Shown in pieces: positions 56,417-64,000 of a stretch of 64,000 nucleotides of DNA. A model generated the notes under the pieces. It saw only the letters and a list, made by a program, of their open reading frames with translations. It searched no databases and had not been told where the DNA came from. A program made the position numbers and the translations under genes. Every line of letters starts with the position of its first letter. The stretch's first letter is position 1. Origin of the DNA: Armillaria gallica (Eukaryota > Basidiomycota > Agaricomycetes > Agaricales > Physalacriaceae); contig JBANDB010000003.1 of the NCBI GenBank assembly GCA_037576215.1, positions 3,038,001 to 3,102,000 on the forward strand. The letters run 5' to 3'.

Positions 56417-56621
56417 ATGCAGCCCGTCCCTGCAGGTTATTCCATAGCAGACCTGTAAGTCGTAATCCTGGAATCGAGCAGTAGTATTTCCTGACTCCTG
56501 AGTCATCTCATCTCAGGTCCGGACCCATCGTTTGTCAAATTGCACTTTCAGTCTATTCATTGCCTAACGCAAGAATTTAGATTGTAGACTCTCTCTTGAA
56601 CTGGGGGCTTCTCGGGACCCT
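56417..56621 (+). pseudogene. DUF6534 copy 9, first exons only (cut by KDZ element)
   Basis: Exon 1 (56417-56454), the 13-nt exon 2 (56517-56529) and the start of exon 3 (56581-56621, SLLNWGLLGT) are normal. The sequence then departs from all other copies after gggaccct. The remainder probably lies beyond the right edge of the window, past the inserted KDZ element. Confidence 0.85.
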
Positions 56622-57299
56622 GAGGCTATACCGTCCATTTTGTCCACAGATGCCCTGTAGCAACAGGGAATGGTTTTGTACACAAATCCCTGTAACTACA
56701 GGGCGCAAGGTTTGTGTACAGGTCAGGGACGGGTTCAGTCCACAGCGCGGAACCTCTGTAACCAGGCTGTCACGCTTAGATTTCCCACGCTTTCCTGTAT
56801 CCTATGCTCCGCCCTCCCGCTCGTCATACCCCGCCCTGCGCTCTTTCTATTCCCTATTTGTATCGATATTTATTTTTGGGCTCGATCTTAGCATCTTTTT
56901 GCTATATGATGGGATCTCTGTGCCTAGGGATAGTCCCTTCCTCGATTTACTTGTTCGATCCGACAGTCTTCTGTGCCTCTTCTTGATTTATCCCGATATA
57001 TCCTCTGATTCTTGTTCCAAACTCTCCGAAAGTATGTCGGGGTGGGTACGGCCGGGTCCCCCTGTATCAGTCTCTGCGATATGTGCGCTCGGTCATGAGC
57101 CTAGACCCAAACTAGTTCAGTGAACAGCGAACTGTCTGTTCACAACTCTAACGACAGGAAAAGTTACAAATAAAAATACGGGAAATATATCTAGCATACT
57201 TTTCCGACTTCTCAGCAGTTGCCACTGTGAGCTCAGACATTTACCCTGCGCTGTGAATAGATGTCCCAATCCTCTCGTTAACATTTTCTTGTGCACAGA

Positions 57300-57455
57300 G
57301 GGTCTTCCTGGTGTGTGTACAACTGCGCCTAAGTTGTCCATAGCTCACTTTCCTGTGTTGTGCACAAGGTACTGCCATACCGCCGAGTCTTCCTGGTTTG
57401 TGTACAGCTGCGCCTACGTTGTACACATCTCACCTTCCTGCGTTGCGGACAAGGC
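57300..57455. repeat. Tandem repeat, left subterminal region of KDZ element
   Basis: Two imperfect copies of about 80 bp (57304-57367 and 57387-57455) share gtcttcctgg, tgtgtacaactgcgcctaag and ttcctgtgttgtgcacaagg with a few changes. Related words occur again at 62985-63250. In KDZ-type elements such repeats are plausible transposase-binding sites; that is inference. Confidence 0.65.
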
Positions 57456-57528
57456 CGCCACATTATTCGGGTACGTCCCTTTATATATTGCCATGCTGGC
57501 GCCTTTCGTTTGGTGCACCTGAATCCCC

Positions 57529-58337
57529 ATGTCCCTCTCAGAACGACCAACCTCACATCCTCAGAGACTTCCTCTCGCTGCTCCGACTGTCGAGAGTGAG
57601 ATAGATGCCGATACGGCGGCTCTTTTTGACTTTGACTCTTTGTTTGAAGACCATTCGACTCCTTTCTCTTCGTTTGTCAATTACTTCTGTCTCCTTGACT
57701 CAGTTTGTTCATTACTCTCGCTGTGCAGAAACGTATTATTCTATCATCCGTATAATGATATACACACCATCGAAGTGTAAGAGCTCTCTTTACGCTATTT
57801 AGTCTCTTTGTTCACTCTATACCCAGCGCAATCATCGGAGTCTTACCCATTCCAGGGCTCTATGAATACGCGATCCGACTCGACTATTCCCCAGAACAGC
57901 GACTCTGGCTTGCCGAACGTGGTCCCAAATTTGAACGTGCTGTTTGCCGCAATCGGGTCATTCCCTTTTTCCGACGAGTTTGGCGTGATTGGTTCGTTGA
58001 GTGGCCCGGCGCAATTCAAAGTACCCCTACGCAAACAGAGAAGGAGTTCAAGCAGATGAGGGCCGATGAGGAGCACAGGAAAATTGTATGTCTTTCTCTT
58101 GTCAAGTTCGAACTGCCCTGCTCATTTGTAACTATTCAGGAAATTTTTACCTTGTACATAATGGGCCTCAAAAACCGATGGATTGAAAATGGGCCCCCGC
58201 CTCAGAATTGGACTCAGGCGAGAGTGTTCGCAAAGCTGCAAGAGCTCGAGGAGATGATCACGCGGCGATTCAAATCGGTAGAGCATTACTTTGTGGAGAT
58301 CGAGGAGCGTTGGAACGTAGAGGATTTAGGTCTATAG
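57529..58337 (+). CDS. Unrecognised 234-residue protein beside KDZ transposase
   Basis: Three exons (57529-57776, 57827-58085 and 58140-58337) with consensus borders (GTAAGA to CCCAG, GTATGT to TTCAG) join in frame to 234 residues. The start MSLSERPTSHPQRLPLAAPT is preceded by no competing ATG in frame. The middle is basic and aromatic: RLDYSPEQRLWLAERGPKFE, then RNRVIPFFRRVWRDWFVEWP. The C-terminal exon is helical with charged heptads (FAKLQELEEMITRRFKSVEH). I recognise no domain. It converges with the transposase gene, leaving 115 bp between the two stops. It may be a passenger of the element. Confidence 0.6.
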
Positions 58338-58452
58338 ATAGTACACTTGCTTCGCACATCAAAACCTTTTTACAATTTCATGCATTTCAATACAAATACA
58401 ATAGAGCGCAGTAAGCAGTAAAAAAAAAAAGTTTGATGTGAGAACTACTTTG

Positions 58453-61400
58453 CTACATACGACGGTCACGTAAGTCAAGGTTGATCGTAGGATCAAAGTC
58501 GGCTGAAGAGGTAGGCAAAGAAGCCGTTACTTCACTCCACTGGGTCGCTGCGCTCGCGCAAAGGTCTGACCACATGGCGGCCTGCCTCAGTGCGTACGCC
58601 TTTTTCCCCGGTGAGCTTGCACGTGCAGCTCGGTCCTCCCACACGTTGCAGTAGTTTTGGAAGGTGACTTCGATCCGACGGATCTCCTCCGTCAACAAAT
58701 CACACTCCTCCTGCCAGCGCTGGGCGCGAGCGCGAGACTTGCACCATTCAATACGTAACGCTTAATTAAAGGAATGTAAGTACGTGAGTTTCAGCGAAGT
58801 CAAGATTGATTGACCTTCTTGCAACCCTTTCTCACCTCCCTGAAGATTCGTCTTCCATATCCACGACAACGTGCGTTGTCCCTCGGAGGTCCCCTCGTTA
58901 TACGAATCCAATCCACGTACATCTTCTGGCTTGAGGGGTGATAGAGCTCCCTTCCACTCCTGGTGGCCTAGGGCCGCAGATACAGCCTCCAAAGCGTTAT
59001 AAACACGTCGGTATCGTGCCGCGTCTGCTTGAATCTTGGTCTCCACCCTATGCATCAGGACATTTGCTTTCGTTCCGTATCGCTGTCCCCTGGAAAACCG
59101 TTGACGCCATATCATCAAATATGATTTCAATAGCAGATGATCACGTAATGTTGCCAAAGTATCGTGTGCCTGAGCAAGACGTAGTCGGCGCTCATCGTTA
59201 ATGACCGTATTTTGAGTGGAGGGATGTACAGCATTGAGCCGCAGTGCATGAGAGGGAAGGTACAACGGGACCTTGGAGGCATGCACTTCGACACCGGGGG
59301 CACGACGATCGTCATCCCTGGCCCGTAGCAACGTAGTCCTTGGCATGTAAGTCTTCTGTACGTCAATCCAAGCATCAATTTTGCGAGAGATGCGATTAGC
59401 CTGTTGTTGCACTCGGGTGCGTTGGAGATCAGTCGAATGAGTTCCGAGCCCGTTCATGTCATCGATCAGTCGTACCCTCAAAAGTTCGTTAGACTACGAC
59501 TGTTAAGCGCTGTTGTGAAGACATACTGGGCTTCCTCCAATTGCAAACCCTGAGCGATGAATTCGCTAGGGCTAACGTCGTGACGGATTTCAATCTTAGT
59601 TTCCTGTTTCTCTTCCCTAGCTAGCTCAAGGCGTACTGCATTTTCCGTGACAGCTGGATCCATCTTGCATGAGTTAGATTTATACTATCCAGATAAATGA
59701 CTTACGACGTAAAGTCGGGGCGAAAGGATTAGGCTTTGTCCGATCCATTTCCCAGCTCAAAACCATGGAGCGCCACTGGACAATGGCCTCCGCATGCTCC
59801 GTTTGTAGAGCGTCTTCGTAACTCATAAATTCGAGTACATGCTCTGCGCGCGCGCTGAACGCATCCCAAAATCTTTGGCAAATTGTCTGTGCTACTCATA
59901 GCCATGAGATGAAGCCTTGGCAGTAGCAGTGAACTACGAACCCATAATAACAATCTTGCGCCAATTATAGTCACCAAAATGATCATCGAGTGTGTCTCGC
60001 CGTGATCCCGGACCCATCTCCTTGGTGCTGTTCGCCAAAGCATTCGTCGCGGCCCAAGTTCTCTCTGGCGCCTCTCCGTCTGTTCGTCCAACCTTTGCCA
60101 AGAAGTTGAAGGAGAAGTCGTTGCGACACTTGAGGATATGCGCTGGTAAATGAAATTTTGGTACAAGATAGAGGATGTTGCGTTCCAGTTGATCGGGTTG
60201 CAGTTCGGATGGATACTTGTTGATGCGTGCAAAGAAGTTCTTGTGCCATTGGCATGCGATATCATATGAAATCACGAGATCAGGCGGCGTACCGCAGGCA
60301 AGTGTTGACAACACGAAGTAATCCATGTTGATGTACCTAGTAGATGTTTTAGTATATGATTGGATCATTCGTACATTTTTACCTTTCTCCCTTTTGAAGA
60401 TCGCCGACGGATAGAGGAAGCTTCATATCATGGCGACCGCAAACTACGGCCCCAACGCCGGTCACTGCCGCTCCTTGACCGCCTCGGCTATTCGCGAGTT
60501 TGACAGCGTCGTGATTGTTACAGGTGCTTTTTTCTTCGGCCGGAATTATTTTGCCATATTTCTCGAGAAACGATTGAAAAGTGGTTTCGTCCACAAAGTA
60601 GGCGTAGCCACGGTTCAAGCTGGGATCATTATCTTCGCTAGATACATTCAGGCGGCGCAGCCGGAAGTTGGCATCAACTGCGAGAAATAGGCGGTATAAC
60701 CAACGTTTTGACCTGGAACAATCTCTGAGATCAATAGTACAATGACTTCACTCGCTGTGGCTTACCTGTTTTCCATCCACCCCGCTGGTAAATTCACATG
60801 AGGATGGGGACAAGCTGGACAACGTGGCACCAATTCCCCGGGTCTCGTCGCTGAAATTCCCCCTGGTTCATGTCCGCGGCCAAAGCGCTTCAGACAGCGC
60901 AAGTGGCGCCATTCACGTATTATTCGTAAAAATGTATCATACCGATCCTAGCGCTAACGTGAGATGTGAGAACGTAAATGGAACCAACAGACGTACTGGA
61001 GGAGTATTCAGCCCTGTGTTGTCCGAGAGCCGGGCCAGTGTGTGATAGAATTCATAGGCAGAAACCTTGGACATGAAAGATAGGACTTGAAACAAGTGCA
61101 GAACGCGAAATGTCGCAGCAGTTTGAGGATAAATTGTGGTCGCGGGCCACAGGCGGCTCCTAAGCAATTGGACGTGCCGTTCAATGGATTGCGTACAATT
61201 GCAGAACCCCATCTGCACGGTGTGAATGCCGTCCACGTCAATGACTACAAATGATTTGATGACCGCGGGGAGGATACATTTCTGTCCCAGTCGGTGTCCT
61301 AGCTGGATTATTAGACCAAGGCTAGTGAGAGTTGTCTTCTTAAAGTAGATACCCGTCCATTCCTGAGAATGGGAAGTCAGATAGGAATACGCCGCAACAG

Positions 61401-62042
61401 ATTCTTCACTTCACCTCGACCTTATGAAAAGGAATGGCCTGGTGACCACCCACAATGCACCTAGCACAGAGCATTCGTCCATCAAAACAAGAGACACAGC
61501 GATAATGGCCTTGTTCGTCATGACAAGCATGACATCGGTCGATTCCTGAAAGTGGCGCTTCCAGACGCAGGATCTCCGCCATAAATTCCTCGCGTTGGGA
61601 GGTCCATACCAACAGTGGGTGATCCTAGTTGGAATTCAATGATAGACGGCTCTTGAAAGATGATTCCACTTACACCTAAAGGCCTAGGGCGTCGTGTTCC
61701 TTCTGCCTCGCCGTTTGCGACCTCAGCGGGAGCACTATAATCGGGGTCCAGAAATGACATCCTAGACATACTGGCCAGTATGGAAGTATCAAAGAACACG
61801 GGTTCCGGAGGAGGCGAAGGAGGTTCTTCGACATTCCCGGCAGACATAGGTACTGACTGTATCGCGACAGCCGTTGTTCGCACACTGATGCCAGAGGAGT
61901 CAACTCGAGAGGAGTAATCCGTGTGATGGTGATAAGTCTGCGATGAGCGCGGTACCCGAACCCGAACTTCGTCTTCATCACTGGCTTCATCAACAATGTC
62001 CACTGCTGCACGGCCCCCTCTTTTCTTGCGACTGTAATTCAT
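58453..62042 (-). CDS. KDZ transposase with CxC2 zinc domain
   Basis: Minus-strand gene with about eight exons, all of which read openly. The N-terminus (MNYSRKKRGGRAAVDIVDEA) is followed by HPLLVWTSQREEFMAEILRL. The CxC2 cysteine cluster is CHACHDEQGHYRCVSCFDGR then MLCARCIVGGH (about 61540-61440), continuing with LGLIIQLGHRLGQKC and TAATFRVLHLFQVLSF. After LVPRCPACPHPHVNLPAGW (about 60830-60780) the RNase H-fold catalytic core has YFVDETTF, SYDIACQWHKNFFAR (Asp) and DGEAPERTW (Glu), plus KEMGPGSRRDTLDDHFGD. The C-terminal part is helical, ending DFDPTINLDLRDRRM. These are defining features of fungal KDZ transposases. It looks complete, with no stop or frameshift noticed; exon borders were not all fixed to the base. 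Confidence 0.9.
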
Positions 62043-63310
62043 GAGGTCAAGTTAAACGATTAGAGGGACGAAGGGCGTTGAGAGAGTTATCTCTTACGAT
62101 TGACTCACCCAACTTTAAGTATACCACGCGAAATATTCTTTTAGGGCTGGTTGAGGTTGTAAGCATGTCGCGGTGGGTGTCGTACTCGATTCCGTCGACA
62201 TATGGCCGTTGATGAACCGACATACAGCCAGATTTTCTCCGAGGATCTGATTGGAGGAGGAAGTAGAAGCAAAGAGGAGTCCCATTTAGGAAAGACCCTA
62301 CTATGTTTCACGTGCGAGTCAAACATACAGTACAACTATTTAAAAGTCGTTATCAGCAAGCTTGCGCGGTTTGGGAGTCCTTTCGCTCCTCCGGAAAGAA
62401 CCCCCTGACGTCCCTCCCTCCTGCCCACAGCCTTCTTCCGCCTTACTCTCCCCCCCCTTGCCTTCCGACTCTGCTTGCTTCCTTGCCTTTCTTTTCAATA
62501 TACCTTCCGCATAGAACGGAGCCCAAAATTCGAGCGTTTGAACGATCAAAGCAAGGTCCTGCATACAGGTCAGCATCCATTCGGAGAAATAGGACCTACG
62601 TTAATCAACTCACATTTTGGCGGCATGTGTTCCAGTGTTCACAAGCTTCTTGGTCCTCAGGGTCCGGGGATTGGAGCTCGGTTCGAAATCGATCATGCCA
62701 GACCAGCCACAGTTGTGATTGGAATTGAGCATATGCTCGCGGTTTTGTACGAGCACTTCTCTTCACACGGCGGTATTCGAGGAGATAAGGTCGCAGGAAA
62801 CGCTTTTGGACTGGAGTGATGGGTGGAAAAGCCGACCTATAGTAGTTCAGGGTAAACCTAGGACTCCATAAAGAATGGCAAGTACTCACATTTTTCTGCT
62901 TCAGTTCAAAGTGGTTGTGTTAACGGGGGCTAGTTCTTTCTAGAGTCATCGTTGCTTCTTTTTGAGGGTGAGGAATTCCTGTCAGGTGCATGAAAGTTCT
63001 CTGTTTTGTGTACAGAACAACATCCTCACTTGTGCACAAGTACGACCGGTGGACTAGCAGATGACGGTCATTTCTGTTGGGTGCGTGACAGTTCTCTGTC
63101 TTGTGTACAGAATGACTTCCTGACTGGTGCACAAGTACGACCTGCAGGCTAGCAGATGATGGTCATTTGGCTCATTTCCTGTGCAAACAAGTAGGCTCCC
63201 TGATCTGTGTACAAGTGCTCGCCCTGGTCAGTGCACAAGTACGACCGGCCATTCGGCCAAGGGGTCTTGCCGTGTCGGATGCCGAATCAACTCTTCGTTT
63301 CCCGTCTAGC
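62043..63310. other. 5' region of KDZ transposase and subterminal repeats
   Basis: No convincing gene. It probably holds divergent promoters for the transposase and for the gene starting at 63311. Pyrimidine-rich stretch at about 62405-62500. Confidence 0.4.
62988..63168. repeat. Tandem repeat, right subterminal region of KDZ element
   Basis: Two imperfect units of about 95 bp (62988-63075 and 63084-63168) share gttctctgt, ttgtgtacagaa, tgtgcacaagtacgacc and ctagcagatgatggtcattt. A further partial unit with tgtgtacaagtg and gtgcacaagtacgaccggcc runs to about 63248. The TGTGTACA words match those in the left subterminal region. Confidence 0.75.
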
Positions 63311-64000
63311 ATGGTTACGCCCAGGCGCGCCCCCATCGAAGAAGCAGAGCGTCGAGAGGCTCACAACGCCTGCAGCAGACGCAGCTATGCCAAGTAATTT
63401 CATTTTTTAACCTCCTTCCATGATTTTCAATGAATCCCCCAGGAATCGCCTTTCAATCAATCAACGACGTAGAGATACCTATCACCGGCAGAAAACGCAC
63501 CCATCCAAGGCGAACAGGTGAGGAAGATCGCAATATTGCTCTAATGGCACTCCTCTGACAATGTACCAGACCCTTGGAGCCCCTTATTCGGAAAGCTGCG
63601 CGCCTGGTGGACATTGAGGTTAATAGTGGACACTCTCATACTCAGTACGTTATTCCACGCTTCTGCGCCTACTCTCCCTCACAAGTCGGTAGGCGGAGCT
63701 CGGAATTGGCTGAGGCTATGGACCAGGTTGAACGGCTTTCTGCGCGGTTCAGAATAATCACAAGCGGATCCCCAAAACGGCACGCATGCATTATATACAA
63801 GGAATACGCACGGACGATGACCGAGGATCACCCTAAAGGCTGTCGCAGCCTTATCGATAATGCAGTCCTGGAGATCTCATCCCTCGAACAATCCCTTCAA
63901 GAGTACGAGAATGTCATACTCAACTATGCTGGCGTCGGGAAGGAAATGAAGCGGTATCGTTCGGTCTGGGAACCCATACAAAGGTTGGTTTGTTGGTTGG
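63311..64000 (+). CDS. Basic-N-terminus protein, partial (runs off right edge)
   Basis: Exons 63311-63393, 63443-63517 and 63570 to the edge join in frame (GTAATT to CCCAG, GTGAGG to CCAG). The N-terminal 50 residues are strongly basic with a bZIP-like spacing of Arg and Lys (AHNACSRRSYAKNRLSINQR followed by RRDTYHRQKTHP). Then come PLIRKAARLVDIEVNSGHSH, ELAEAMDQVERLSARF and AVLEISSLEQSLQEYENVIL, helical and possibly coiled-coil. I recognise no catalytic domain. It could be a KDZ passenger or a host gene next to the element. Confidence 0.6.

Larger units (their letters stand above)
56622..64000. mobile_element. KDZ (Kyakuja-Dileera-Zisupton) DNA transposon, right end outside window
   Basis: It begins in exon 3 of DUF6534 copy 9 with gaggctataccgtccatt. 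It contains a KDZ transposase on the minus strand and plus-strand genes on both sides of it. Subterminal repeats rich in TGTGTACA and GTGCACA words lie at about 56640-57460 and 62985-63250. Because the right terminus is not seen, target duplication and terminal repeats cannot be confirmed, and 63.3-64.0 kb could lie inside or outside it. Confidence 0.7.

Noticed and set aside
1..64000. CRISPR arrays, bacterial operons, rRNA genes or telomeric repeats
   Set aside because: None seen. Intron-rich genes and transposon types indicate a eukaryotic fungal chromosome, and no TTAGGG arrays are present.

Overview
This window looks like a chromosome segment from a mushroom-forming basidiomycete (Agaricomycetes). 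The signs are genes split by many short GT-AG introns of about 45-60 bp, DUF6534-type seven-helix membrane proteins, an ERG20-type farnesyl diphosphate synthase, pieces of a non-reducing polyketide synthase, F-box remnants, and a KDZ transposase with its CxC2 zinc domain. The order or genus cannot be fixed from the sequence alone.

The main architecture, from about 1.4 to 56.6 kb, is a tandem segmental duplication. A cycle of roughly 16 kb recurs: DUF6534 gene, F-box-like remnant, FPP synthase (minus strand), C-terminal half of a polyketide synthase, DUF6534 gene, trypsin-like protease-like gene (minus strand), DUF6534 gene, RVB2 fragment plus F-box fragment (minus strand), then the next DUF6534 gene. 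Turn 1 covers about 1.4-17.1 kb. Turn 2 covers about 17.1-47.8 kb and is inflated by transposons. Turn 3 starts at about 47.8 kb, keeps the only complete FPP synthase (51636-52878) and lacks the polyketide synthase. Eight DUF6534 copies and one truncated copy share the same nine-exon structure, including a 13-nt exon and a GC-AG intron. Seven copies are open or nearly so. Copy 4 is split by an 11.7-kb insertion, and copy 9 is cut by a KDZ element.

The transposon history can be read in layers. Inside DUF6534 copy 4 sits a decayed LINE (about 18665-30366). Inside its ORF1 sits a DIRS-like tyrosine-recombinase retrotransposon (about 19339-24976, minus strand). Inside that sits a 507-bp hAT-type MITE with a perfect 8-bp target duplication. 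A second hAT-type MITE splits the second polyketide synthase relic (34633-35247), and a 1387-bp TA-flanked element sits in intron 2 of DUF6534 copy 5. The right end (from 56622) is a KDZ DNA transposon with an apparently complete transposase (58453-62042, minus strand) and two plus-strand genes beside it (57529-58337, and 63311 to the window edge). These could be passengers.

Functionally, the host genes most likely to be active are the DUF6534 membrane proteins and the full FPP synthase, which makes the C15 isoprenoid precursor. The polyketide synthase and RVB2 copies are fragments that cannot encode complete enzymes. The protease-like genes keep recognisable catalytic motifs but their frames are uncertain. 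All intron calls were made by eye from splice consensus and comparison between paralogues; no database search was run.
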